Shown: piece by piece, positions 1 through 11,534 of the stretch | How the letters are laid out: every line of letters begins with the position of its first letter | Numbering within the stretch: the first letter of the stretch is position 1 | From: Halichondria panicea | Lineage: Eukaryota; Porifera; Demospongiae; Suberitida; Halichondriidae | Direction: 5' to 3' | NCBI RefSeq assembly: GCF_963675165.1 | Contig: NC_087381.1 | Location: 6,852,419 to 6,916,418 of the forward strand | DNA length: 64,000 nucleotides | Notes under the pieces: model-generated | Told to the model about the DNA's origin: nothing | The model's database searches: none | Seen by the model: only the letters and a program-made list of their open reading frames with translations | Translations under genes and position numbers: made by a program

Positions 1-708
1 ATACTGGTCTCTAATAAGGTTGGCATTGCCTAGTCAGCAGTCCACACTACACTGAGGTTGTATTACAGTCCAACTTGCAATATTCTGTGTAACTTGGCTG
101 TAACCACATTTGTAACCCACTGACCTTTCAGCCCATATGCCTGCCAATGAATCTGGGTTGAGAAATCTGAATGGTGCATTATTCTGACCTTGCTCGACCC
201 AATAATTTTGACCTATAATTATATACAAACAAGTGTCATCACAGGGGGTGGCCATCACAGGGGGTGGTGGTGTGTTAGGCCAGTGGGGAAGAGAAGCAAC
301 ATGCATAACTGCAAAGTATCACTGAATAATTATGGGTTATCTCGAAATAAAAACCCCAGACACTATGATACACCATTCTGAGAGTTTCATTGGCATATGA
401 GCTCTGAGGCTGTGCAAAGTCATCATGGTGTACACTGTGTGTGGTTACAGCTCTGAGGCTGTGCAAAGTCATCATGGTGTACACTGTGTGTGGTTACAGC
501 TCTGAGGCTGTGCAAAGTCATCATGGTGTACACTGTGTGTGGTTACAGCCAAGTTACCCAATATTGCTGTACATGTATCTACTACTCTTGTCTGTGCTTG
601 AGGTCAATTAGTCTAGTCCTTATGTTTTTACAAACTGTTATCTCCATCAGCTAGTACATGTGTTGTGTTTATGCTGCAACACACACACACACACACACAC
701 ACACACAG
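1..708. other. Intron/spacer upstream of the first visible OGDH exon
   Basis: No coding exon is recognisable here. The stretch holds a three-copy 49-bp tandem repeat (listed separately) and ends in a (CA)n tract that runs directly into the splice acceptor of the OGDH exon at 709. Earlier OGDH exons must lie outside the window or upstream of position 1. Confidence 0.5.
401..547 (+). repeat. 49-bp tandem repeat, 3 copies
   Basis: Three near-identical 49-bp units begin at about 401, 450 and 499. Each unit ends in TGGTTACAG, which looks like a splice acceptor, followed by CTCTGAGG. It lies in what should be an intron of OGDH. Confidence 0.9.
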
Positions 709-2269
709 CCCTTTGTCTCATGTGTCCCCTGGTCAAGCCAGCTACACTGTGTGCAATAGCTCTCTGAGTGAGTTTGGAGTGCTTGGGTTTGATCTTGGCT
801 TCTCCATGAGCAACCCTAATGCACTAGTGTGCTGGGAGGCACAGTTTGGAGACTTCCACAATACAGCACAGGTAGGTACAGGGCACTTCACTTGACCAAC
901 CCACTACTGTACACACACTAGCTACAATGTACACAGTGGGACCACACTGTAGGCTCTAAGCAGGACACATTTGTATTTATGTACCATGGTGTGTGTGTAC
1001 AGTGTTGATATTGCCCCTTCCCTCTGTATAGTGCATCATAGATCAGTTCATCTGCTCTGGTCAGGACAAGTGGGTCCGCCAGAGTGGCCTAGTGCTGCTA
1101 TTACCTCATGGGTATGAAGGTATGGGCCCTGAACACTCGTCAGCAAGATTAGAGAGGTTCCTACAAGGTACTGTATGGTAGGCCTTGTACTGTGTGCTCA
1201 CTGTACCACTACACTATAGGTTGCTGTGATAATCCTGATAGCATTGAACCATTGCGCCCAGAGCTAGGACTGGACAGACCACTAGCTCAACTGTATGAGT
1301 GCAACTGGCAGGTACGTGTGTGTGTGTGGGCGGGTGTGCGTGTGTGTAGTGAGTGACCTCTTAATGTCCTTCACAGGTGGTCAACTGTACTACACCAGCT
1401 AATATCTTCCATGCTCTGAGGAGACAAATTCAACTACCCTTCAGAAAACCAGTAAGCTAGTGTGTGAGTGTGTGTGTGGGTGTATATGTGTGTGAGTTTG
1501 TGTAACTAGTGCTGTTATGTTGTACTGTAGTTGGTTGTCATGACACCCAAGAGTCTGCTACGACACGCTGATGCCAGGTCACCAATCTCAGACATGTCTG
1601 ACATGTATGACAGAAGGTACAATGATGTGCTGCATGTGCTGCATGTGATACTGTACATGTTTAGGCTAACACAACCAACTGCTCTGACTACTAGTGGATG
1701 TAAGTACATGTGTGTATAAATAGTTATGTGTGTCCTTGCCTAACCTCTCTTTCCTCCTTTCCTTCCTCCCCTTTCTTATTGTGTGTAGGCACCAGCTTTC
1801 AGAGAGTGTATGTGGACAGGGAATGTGGAGAAGGGTCAAAGTTCAGCGTGTATTATTCTGTACTGGCAAGATCCACTATGAGCTGTATAAAGAGAGACAG
1901 CGATTAGGCCTCACCAATAAAGTGGCCATTATCAGAATTGAACAGGTACAGTACCTACATAGACACATATACGACCTTTGACCCCTTTATACGGGTACAT
2001 TTGGCAAAGGAGGCAATTGATTATCAATGTTCGCTTGACTAACATGCTGCTATATTTATCACACGTATACTGCATAATAATAATTATTGGCAATCATTAA
2101 TTTCGTCCCCAGATATCCCCATTCCCATACGACCTGGTGATGAGTGAGTTGACTCGTTATCCCTCGGCTGAGTTGAGATGGGTACAAGAAGAACCTAAGA
2201 ACATGGGGGCGTGGTCTTATGTACAGCCACGCCTACACACGTCCACATGCAAGAAGAAGTTGAGTACAA
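709..2269 (+). CDS. OGDH: 2-oxoglutarate dehydrogenase E1 component, C-terminal part (partial gene)
   Basis: Thiamine-diphosphate E1 subunit of the mitochondrial 2-oxoglutarate dehydrogenase complex (TCA cycle). Exons seen: 709-871, 1032-1167, 1220-1311, 1377-1451, 1531-1616 (or to 1699), 1789-1945 and 2113-2269. The peptides follow the transketolase-like C-terminal domain in order: [106 protein letters not shown]. The 5' two-thirds is outside the window. The very last exon (family motif near YAGRxPxAxPATG) was not found with confidence. Oddity: in exon 1789-1945 the GTSFQRV and [10 protein letters not shown] peptides lie in different frames (see findings), so either a splice variant or a one-base indel is present. 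Confidence 0.9.
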
Positions 2270-5240
2270 GTGAGTGGCTAGTCATGATCAAAGTGGACCA
2301 CCTAGTATAGTGTATAGGCTGCTTTAGATGACTGGCATTATATCTGCTAACGCGTGCAGAGTGTGACTCTTTCCCCCACCAGAACTGTGATCTGAGCATG
2401 TCATGTGATAGGCCTTGTCTAGAGCTACAGAATGCATCTCTTAGTTTTGATATTGATTGCTTTTTAGTGAAGTTATGACCTCCCGATAGTTGCTTGAATT
2501 ATATACATTTTGTGTGCGGGTTACCGCCTGTTGTCGTAGCTAAGTTTGAGAGGCCATAACTTGTGTTGTGTTGCAATTTCCAAAATAGTATGTATAGTTT
2601 ATGTAACTCTTTCACATCAAGACTGTACATACATACACAATTATTGCAGCTCAAGCTGAAATAGCTCGATTTGAAACAGTTTTACCTTGAGAAATAACTT
2701 TTTAAGGAATTATTATCACGTAGTGAGTGGTCTAATTGTTATCTCGCTTGTTAGATTCGTGAGGGTCAGTTGGACTGTTGGATGCTCTGGCTCTAGACTG
2801 AGGATGATCAAACATCCGCGAGGAACTGATGGAAATAGTCAACAGTGTTCTCAAGAAAGAGGTAGAGACATTAACTACATTATATATACAGTGTGGATGT
2901 GTGTGCCCGCCCCCTCATACACTGTGTACATGTGTGTGATGTGATGACCTGCCCCCTCGTACACTGTGTACGTGTGTGTGATGTGATGACCCGCCCCCTC
3001 ATACACTGTGTGTGTGTGTGATGTGATGACCCGCCCCCTCATACACTGTGTGTGTGTGTGTCATGACCCACCCCCTCACACACACACTAGGGGACTATGA
3101 TTAAGTCACGACGCAGCAAGCTACCTGCAATGCACTTGGATCATTATTTTCATCACTCAAGCCGACGCCCATCTGCCCGCCCACTCATGTCGGACGCCTC
3201 CATTGGGGAGGACGGACAATAATTATAATTGAACTATATTACTTTTAGTTTGAATCAATAATTATTGTTACTTTCTGTTGTTAAAAAATGTATGTAGTCT
3301 CATGAATCAGCCGCCCTTCAATGTGTTGCTAAGACTTTACCTCGAGATAATACTATAAAGATCATTAACGAAACATCTAATACTAACGAAATTTCCCTCA
3401 TGTGTAGATTTGATGACCCTTTACCAGACAGGCTTACACACAAGATGGAGACAGATGGTGAGGAAAAGCGTTCACTTGTCCTTCCCTCTAGGAGCTTCCA
3501 CAAGGCTGGATATCTGGTGGATACTCACCCAAAAGGCCAGCAGCAATGGATCACAAGGCAAAGAGCATCGCAGCAAGTACAAGTGAGTGGCTAGTCATGA
3601 TCAAAAGTGGACCACCTAGTATAGTGTATAGGCTGCTTTAGATGACCGGCATTCAATATCTGCTAATAGATATCATTACTAGTGATCAAACTATACAGCT
3701 TCTGTGACAAATACATCCATTGCTACACATTAATTTTTGTTGACTCGTTACTTCATTGCGTACAGTGATGGAGAGCACGAGAGGGGCGGAGTCAGTGACA
3801 CGTTGCTATGACAACATGTGATGGAGGAGTTACAAGGTGACACTGTGGAGTTCGTCGAATACCCATTGGATGTCTTTTACTGCAGATAAAGTAAGAAATA
3901 GTGAGTACTGCCGCGTGCTGAGTGTGACTCTTTCCCCCACCAAAACTGTGATCTGAGCATGTCATGTGATAGGCCTTGTCTAGAGCTACAGAATGCACCT
4001 CTTAGTTTTGATATTGATAGCTTTTTAGTGAAGTTATGACCTCCCGAAAGTTGCTTGAATTAACATTTTCTGTGGGGGAAGTTATTATGATTACTACTAG
4101 TGAGTGGTCTAATCGTTCTCTCGCTTGTTAGGTTCGTGGGGGTCAGTTGGACTTGTTCCCAGCAAGTTACAAGGTGACACATGGCACTGAGGACAACTTG
4201 TACAGCAGATAGAATACAAGAAACAGTGAGTACTGTACTGCCACATGCAGATTGTGTAGACTCGCAAGCCGTCACTGTTGCAGGCGAACAGTAGACTGGT
4301 CAAACTCCGTGTTGAGACTCGTGTTGCACAGTCAGCATATCAGAAAATATTTTAAGTGGCTTTTCATGACGTCAGTATACTGCATGTGATACGTAGAGTT
4401 TTCTAGTGAAACGTCACTATCATTGATCTTGTGGTAACCGTATGCGGTTAGTTGCCACAAATATCGTGGCAAACGTTACACGAGTCTCAACACGGAGTTT
4501 GACCAGTCTACTGTTCGCCTGCAACAGTGACGGCTTGCGAGTCTATAGATTGTGTGCATGTGACTCTACCCTAGCCTGAACTTTGATCATAATTATCATG
4601 TGATGGATGCTTTGTGTGGAATGGTTACGGCTTTTCATGCTCTGTCCCCCCCTCCTATAATTACCAGCTCTCCACATTATCATTGTGTGGTGGTCAAGGT
4701 AGTGTTCACTACAGAGCCTTGATAAATCATTATTATGCTTTTTTTATCCCTAATTCTCGGAAATCTGCCTATTATTCTCATTCCAAAAAATGTGACTCGT
4801 TCAAAATCCTGTATGGGTTCTCAGTGTTGAACTGTTCATCTTCACCCACTTTTTACCATGAGAACATCGTTATGCAAAACTTAATCTAATGATCTTTACC
4901 AAAAATTGATATTGATGGTCTACGAGACATTTTGGGCGACAATTATAAATCGTGGACTGTGAATAATGCATTATTATTAATGATAATGATTGTGTGTGCA
5001 GGACCAACCACCACGCGTCACTAGCATGCATCACGAAGGACGCTGTACAGAGGTGTTGAATTACTGCCAAGTCACTGATGCATCTCCTCTCATCAATCGA
5101 ACTCTAGCAATAACAGTATTAATGATGATGTATTGTATCAATAATTAATTCATTGTCAACTCTTAATTATTTATTATTACTATTATAAAAAAATGATAAC
5201 GTCGTCATAAAAATACAAAACATGAACATGAACAACTATA
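2270..5240. other. Gene-poor region with duplicated blocks
   Basis: No confident gene. Segments just downstream of the last OGDH exon recur about 1.3-1.6 kb later: 2270-2340 resembles 3582-3650, 2357-2500 resembles 3918-4070, and 2720-2780 resembles 4100-4155. A third weaker copy of the second block lies near 4555-4610. A short open stretch around 3110-3220 (ending HSSRRPSARPLM) might be a diverged OGDH terminal exon, but I cannot support it. (TG)n-rich repeats with CCCGCCCCCTC lie at 2890-3080. Confidence 0.5.
4257..4545. mobile_element. MITE-like element with ~70-bp terminal inverted repeats
   Basis: The left arm starts GACTCGCAAGCCGTCACTG and the right arm is its reverse complement, ending CTTGCGAGTC. 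The arms also share the segment around CAACACGGAGTTTGACCAG. TA flanks both ends. There is no coding capacity, so it is a non-autonomous DNA transposon. A degraded relative with CGTCACTGTTGC and CGGCGAACAGT is visible at about 28270-28325. Confidence 0.8.
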
Positions 5241-5396
5241 CGACAATCATTAATTGTTTGCAGCAGCCATCAGAATAAGAGTCGAGCTGCTTGCATGTAG
5301 TGTTGGTTACTGCTGTCCATCCCAAGCAATCAACCTGCATGGAGGGATCATGCATAAAGACTTGCCATACAACATAGCTAGCTACTCAGGTGTGCA

Positions 5397-5720
5397 TTGT
5401 GTATGCTGTTACAGTGGCTCCTCCACACACAATCAACCTACATTGGGGAGCATGAAAGACTTGCCACACAACATAGTTATAGCTACTCATCTGTGTGTAT
5501 GCTGTTACAGTGGCTCCTCCACACACAATCAACCTACATTGGGGAGCATGAAAGACTTGCCACACAACATAGTTATAGCTACTCCTGTGTGTGCATGCTG
5601 TTACAGTGGCTCCTCCACACACAATCAACCTACACAGAGAGCATGAAAGACTTGCCACACAACATAGCTAGCTACTCATCTGTGTGCATGCTGTTATAGT
5701 GGCTTAGCTTTTGCTGTGCA
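5397..5720 (+). repeat. 96-bp minisatellite, ~3.5 copies
   Basis: Units begin at about 5401, 5497 and 5593, with a shorter one at 5686. Each contains GCTGTTACAGTGGCTCC and a CTTGCCACACAACATAG segment. Long open frames on both strands here are repeat artefacts because the unit is a multiple of three. Confidence 0.9.
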
Positions 5721-8400
5721 GACATCAACCTACACATCATAGAATGTATAAGACACTTCACATGTAGCCAGCCATACTCATCTTTAATGTATCCATGACT
5801 GCATACATATACAGAGACAATCCACCTCTCTATAGACCAGTAATACAGGCTAGTGGGCAGTGAGATCTGAGCCCCTCCCTCTGAAGAGAGATGTGGGGGC
5901 GTACAATCAAACCCCGCCCCCTTCAATATAATTACATTGGTGATCCCCTCCCTGGGTTCAGCATGGCTAGTCTGTACCTGGGCCGGGGGAGAGAGGAGAC
6001 GAAAGCAGTGAGAGAATGGAACACTAGTACAGTAGCTAGTAGGAGGAGGTGTGTGTGTGTGTGTGCATTGTGGCTGCAAGAGAACAAGCAAATGCATGGT
6101 TACATTGAGAGCAGCAGTTCAAACAAAACCATCCACTCCACACAATACAATAACCAGCCAATCACCACCACAGCTGACAACCATCAGCCTAGTATTATCA
6201 ATACACACACAATACATAATTATAACACCAGACAACAACAAACTAGCTGTTTGTATGCAGAGAAGAGATTAGAACAACCACCAATCAATTCAACAGCAAG
6301 ACTACACAACAAGACCACCAATTCAGCCACAAAAATAATTATCATCCACATGCACCAACTGTGCAGAGAAGACAGAACTTCCCATAATAAACCAACCAAA
6401 ACCAATCAAATCAACCAAAAGAGGACCACCACCAGTAGTCCAGTAGTTTCCTTGCCCAAGGGACTAATACAATAAGGGCATAATAAACTAAAGGGACCCT
6501 GTGACTGTGAGTACCATTAACTGAGCACAGAAGTAATCAACCAGAATGTGTGGGATGGTTCAACAACAGTAGACTCACAGAGACAACACCTCCTTGCTCT
6601 CGAAGCCCTTGTCGACTCCAGTTGCAACAAGCCTGGCATGCAAGGCTTGCACAAGTGCTCAAGACTACTCTTCCACCAAGCCAGTCAAAGGCTACAGTTC
6701 CCTTGGCACACCTAGGGTTTAGTTAAAGCCTGAACTTACCAATTCCATCCACCCGACTAAAAAAAGGCATCATAAAAGTATATTCAAGCCATCACATTAG
6801 CATAGCTAGGAACCAGCAGTCGACTAACTAGCTAATGTCTAGCTAACTAACTATTGGAACTGATAACGAGATCTCAACACTCCCTATTATGGCAGGATAT
6901 GCTCCCGGGGGAACATACCCTGTGCTGCTTTCCCCTTAGGCAGGTACTAACAACAGAGTGCTCCCTCCGTAGACTGGAATGCCATGAGTAATCCATCATT
7001 GCACCCCGAAGACTGGCTCGACAACGGTTCCAAGAACAAGAAGATCCTGTCCTGCGACCCGACTGTTGAAGAACCTTCCACACACATACTGATTGATTAC
7101 TCCAGTGCTACGGACACCACCCCCCCCCCCCCCCCCACCAAGGGTTCAAGGCCATGCAGAATAATAGACTCTTAGCCACGCGTACATGAAAAACAAATTA
7201 TAAGCGCAACACCAACACGAGTTTAGCCATGCATACATGCATTCAACGTGTGCTTTGCTGGCAAGTATGTATTTATTAAGCTGCATGACCTACACACCTC
7301 ACAGTCAAGAAGGGGCCACCACACTTAGACACAAGGAATATCAGAACAGAAACCTTCCCGCACTCCGCACCACTCGACAAACAAAGCAACACCGATACAC
7401 TCAAGGCCAGAGAGGAAACATCCCATCAATAGCTGCAATAACATACACATGCACACACACACCACATGCAACAAGCTACACACAAGACAAGATGAACATG
7501 CAGACGTACGGTTAAGGTTTCAACTTACAAATAACTCCTGCAGCCTGCACTGCTTCGGATGATCCAGCTCCTATCCGTCCATGGCTGAAGAATGCACGCG
7601 CTGCTCCGCAGGAAGGCAACACAATGGAAGGCTCGCGATGGTTCTGCAACACCGTGGAAGGCTCGCGATGGTTCTGCAACACAATGGAAGGTTCACGATG
7701 GTTCTGCAACACCGTGGAAGGCTCGCGATGATTCTGCATAAAAAGCAAGTCAATAGTAATCAAAATTAATAGACAGCAAACAATGCTACAATGCTACATG
7801 CCTACATTCCTGCAAACATGCAAGCTACAAGCAAAGAAACTCACCTCTTCCAGCAAGACACTGAGCTTCTTCAAAGGAATTGAGCTTCTGGAACTGGATC
7901 TGGGAATATTCCAGGCGATTGACGTCAGAGTCTCCGTGGAGATGCCATGGAGACCGGCAGTTCCCACCGATAAGGACCGCAAGAGTACTATTGTGAGTTA
8001 TTGTGGGTATTGCGAAATCTGTCCCAGACAGCCGCAAGTTTTTTTTTTTTTTTTTTTTTTTATGGCGAAACGAGTAGGTAAGGTAAATACAAACGGGTAG
8101 ACAGATATAAATCGAAATCTAAGTAAGGTAAAGATATGAAGAACAAACATATAGTAAGTTTAGGTATGCCCATCAAGCACAGGTGATAGAGTTGGTGACC
8201 TGTGAATGAGCATGGAAGCATTCCCTCGCCAAAGGGCAAGTGTACTTATACGCATGCGCAGTAACATCCAGACCAGCCCCACCCCTTTTATCCCACAGAA
8301 GACCTTTAGCTTTTCGAAAATGGATCCTATATAGCACACCAGCTAGCCGCATCAGGAGGAGCTACACCTAACCCCAATGCTCCCCCCCAACCAATCCAAG
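5721..8400. other. No recognisable gene
   Basis: I see no conserved protein on either strand. Contents: a poly-C run near 7125, a 30-bp minisatellite at 7619-7738, a poly-T run at 8040-8061 and adenine/cytosine-rich low-complexity sequence around 6120-6450. Confidence 0.4.
7619..7738 (+). repeat. 30-bp minisatellite, 4 copies
   Basis: Four 30-bp units built on GGAAGGCTCGCGATGGTTCT, alternating ACAAT and ACCGT at the junction. All frames stay open because 30 is a multiple of three. Confidence 0.9.
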
Positions 8401-8633
8401 CAACCCATGACATAATTATATCTGTGGAGATATGCACACCCCCCCACACACACAATGCCCAAGGGTGTCATACAGGATTTTGAAGTAGAGGGGGGAAATG
8501 AGAAAAGTAACGAGAAATGTTGCTAAAAAAAGGTCAACTGTTATTCAATACCCAGCTATGGACACTCAGTCATCATTGAAAGGGAAGGGAAATTGGAGCC
8601 ACACCACACATGCCGCCCACTCCACAAACACAG

Positions 8634-8721
8634 AGTGTCACAGTGAGAATGAGGTGAAACCAAGGGATCCGATTCGTTGTCAAGAGTGTGGCTGCAGAAT
8701 CATGTACAAGAAACGAACTCA
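8634..8721 (+). pseudogene. POLR2K: POLR2K-like (RPABC4/RPB12) single exon, probably a remnant
   Basis: The translation contains [19 protein letters not shown] followed by [10 protein letters not shown]. This closely matches the zinc-ribbon core of the small RNA polymerase I/II/III subunit RPABC4. A plausible acceptor (AAACACAG) precedes it. The C-terminal exon (family end near RLVVFDAR) is not visible. The N-terminal half carrying the first zinc-binding Cys pair is also not clear. About 200 bp upstream, near 8410-8430, one frame reads YICG after a peptide similar to the family start, but with stops and no good donor. I therefore prefer a decayed copy; a split intact gene with unrecognised exons remains possible. 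Confidence 0.65.
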
Positions 8722-8759
8722 GTGGAAGTCTCCTCCTGTTCAAGTAGCAGGATGATGGA

Positions 8760-11500
8760 GTGGTTGGTTGGTCCATTGTACGTATGGTGGTACTCCCTCC
8801 GTTGCACATGAAGAGGATAGAATAGTCACCCATACACCACACAGCTACAAGCATATAAGCACAGCATACACTCGCCTTGGTTGTACCACCCTAATTACTG
8901 TACACCCCTAGAGAGTACAGAACAAGGTAATCATGCAGTGAACAGTAAGGTATCATGTCTCAGAGCAACATAAAACCTGTGCTAGGACCTGTGGCATGCT
9001 CGGTACGATCGGGTCATGACAACGTAGCTATCCTGCATCATTCCTGTCCAATCACCAGTAAGTGTCATTGCGCCCCCACTGGGCAGTATTGCTCTGTTCC
9101 GATTTCTAAATCCTATGCCTTCAGGGCTACCGATACCGCAACGCGATGGCAGGATCCCAAAACCAAGGAATCTAGAAATCGAACAGAGGCTATACTGTCA
9201 AGTTTTCCCAAAGGTAAGGATCGCTTAAGACGCTCGACTTGCTGATCATACAACAGGTCAACAGGGTCACAGCTAGTCCCTAAGGCAGGGCCTAGCACAG
9301 GCTCTACATCACCCTGAGGCATGATCCCAACTGTACAAAGCTCTAATCAGTAATAGCCATGCAGTACATGTACACAGCTACAAGCATATTTAAAGCGCAG
9401 CACTCATAGTAAGTGGGCGGGGCTATTCTTTGGGACAAAGGGCGACCCATTCATGAGACTACTATCATGCAGGCATGCATGATTCCGCTATAATTAACGA
9501 TTAATGGCAAAAAATTAATACATTATTAACGATTAATTTTATTATAATAATGGCAAAATACAGTTAGGTGTCTATTATTGTGTGTCAGTCTCTTAGTTGT
9601 CCTGCGAGTGACCATAATTATTCAATCCATTGGCGAGGGAGGGCAGGAAATTGTATCATGATCGTAATACAAAGGCGTATTACATGGTATAGTAGAGTCT
9701 GTCCCGGGTGGTGTGCTGTCCTAGCTGGTAGTAGGTAGGTCTTGTAGTGTGTTGGTTAGTTGGTGATGCTGGCTCTTAGTAGAACAACCAAACCGACAAT
9801 AATACTAGACTATAGAATGAACTAAGAATGAACTAAGAATAAGCTTAGCCTGCGTAAGCAAGTTGGAGGAAGAAGCTGAGCAGAACAGAAACCAATCCAA
9901 ACAGTGGCATACATTAATTTAGTGTAATAATTATACAGAATAACTTCTCCTGCATTGGTCCATCAGAGCAGTGGAGCCATCATCAGATCATTGCCACCAT
10001 GGGAGTCCTCTCTGTACAAACTTACAACACACTTCATGTAATACAAATGGAAGAAACTCCCACGCACCAGTATTGCTATTGGTTTCCTGGCATTGAAATG
10101 TGAACAACTATACAACATTTCTCGAGGGCTCAAATAACGAACTTTCCCGCTACACAGTAGTAGAGGTCAATGCATAAGTGGAGTTAACTACCTAATACTG
10201 GTACAATAATAAAATACAATTTCTTAAGCCAAGAGTAGAAGAAATGTTTTAACTGGCTAGTGATTGAAGGCAATTGCATCTGACCCAAAACAGAGAAGAT
10301 CATCTAAGTACCGTACAATAATTATTAGACTATACCTTGTGTGGCCGACTCCCTCTGTTTAGAGTAGCCTTTCCTGTCAGAAAATCACATACACTGCCTG
10401 CAGATTGAGTGATGAAGAAAGGGGAGCTCATGCTACTCTACAGTCAATTACTGATAATGTTACGAAAATAACGTATAAGCAACAGAATATTCATACATGA
10501 TACAGTAACTGGCCCTTTGTCTCTCAGAGGTAGATCCACTCCATCACCGGAGCCAATAGCCAATAACAGATCATCTCCTCCTCGATCAGAACGCCAGCAT
10601 TCTATGTTGCGGCCTGGAAGGCTAAGAATCATAGCCCCATCCATACATCCATATAAATTCAGTATCCAATGAATCATTAATACTAATGGCTTGGAGATCT
10701 ATATAATCCTGTGCTCATTAAAGGGGCTGAACACCAGAGGAAGTAACAGATAGTACACTACATCACTATGCATGGGACAATACATAATTATTATACTGAC
10801 CCTTTCCTGTCGTATCTTGTAGTGCTCTTATATATACGTACGTCAGCAGCCATTCAGTGATAAAAATTAAGAGTGGGGCGTCCCCCATAAAAGATGAAAT
10901 GACAATAAAATTATGGGAGTGATTGAATGCTGAATCCTGTGCTGTGCAGCGTTGAGTAGTTATCTGTGAGTAAGACATGAGAACAATATAAGGACAGTAT
11001 ACACAGAGCTACTTTAACACAAGGCTGTCACTATATAATGTCCAACTACCATCTTGCTAGCTATAGCGCTCACCAAAAGGTGACCGACGTACACCTTGTC
11101 TCGTGCAAATGACATGTGCTCTATCATGACATGCGTGACAACTTTTGTGTACCACGAGGTAGGCAGCCATAGGCTAGCTGAAGGATCCGCCGCTCTTCTA
11201 ATTGTTTAGGCCTTGTGAAGGAGGCTTGGAGATTACCAGCCTGCGCCTCTGCACCCACAATTTTTACACTGCAAAGCTAATAGTGGGCGGGGCTGACAGT
11301 CTCGAGGCTAAGCCACTAGTGTGGCCCACACAATGCTTAGCCACGCCCCCACAATGTGGGGGTGTGGCTAGCTAGTAGTGTGACCGCTAGCTAGCTCATA
11401 AGCCTCTTAGCTTGCTGTATAAATAGCCTGATCATCTAGAAAGCTGCTCCCAAGCGATGGTGTAGGGCTATCAGTACCAGAACTGTGTTTAGCTGTTGTG
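8760..11500. other. No recognisable gene; CELF upstream region at the right end
   Basis: No conserved protein on either strand. The region is AT-rich with short palindromes around 9480-9550. At 11280-11400, GC-rich GGGCGGGGC-type boxes and copies of GCCACGCCC precede the CELF start and may be promoter-proximal. Confidence 0.4.
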
Positions 11501-11534
11501 TCTTGTCAGGTCTTGCTAAGTGTTGTGTGTGCTT

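Noticed and set aside
3110-3230. HSSRRPSARPLM peptide as the missing last OGDH exon
   Set aside because: Only a loose similarity to the GRxPxAxPATG end; splice sites and reading frame from 2269 were not convincing.
5254-5699. Repeated ORFs (CCYSGSSTHNQPTLGSMKDLP units) suggesting a repeat protein
   Set aside because: The 96-bp tandem unit keeps all frames open; no start context, splice structure or homology.
7512-7763. ORF with QNHREPSTVL repeats
   Set aside because: Translation of the 30-bp minisatellite at 7619-7738.
8955-9322. Open frames on both strands (IKPVLGPVACSVRSG; EPVLGPALGTSC)
   Set aside because: No conserved domain, no coherent splice context; short and overlapping on opposite strands.
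10444-10677. Minus-strand ORF with an Ig-like flavour (NIECWRSDRGGDD...)
   Set aside because: Too short and isolated; no flanking exons or signal peptide to support a receptor gene.
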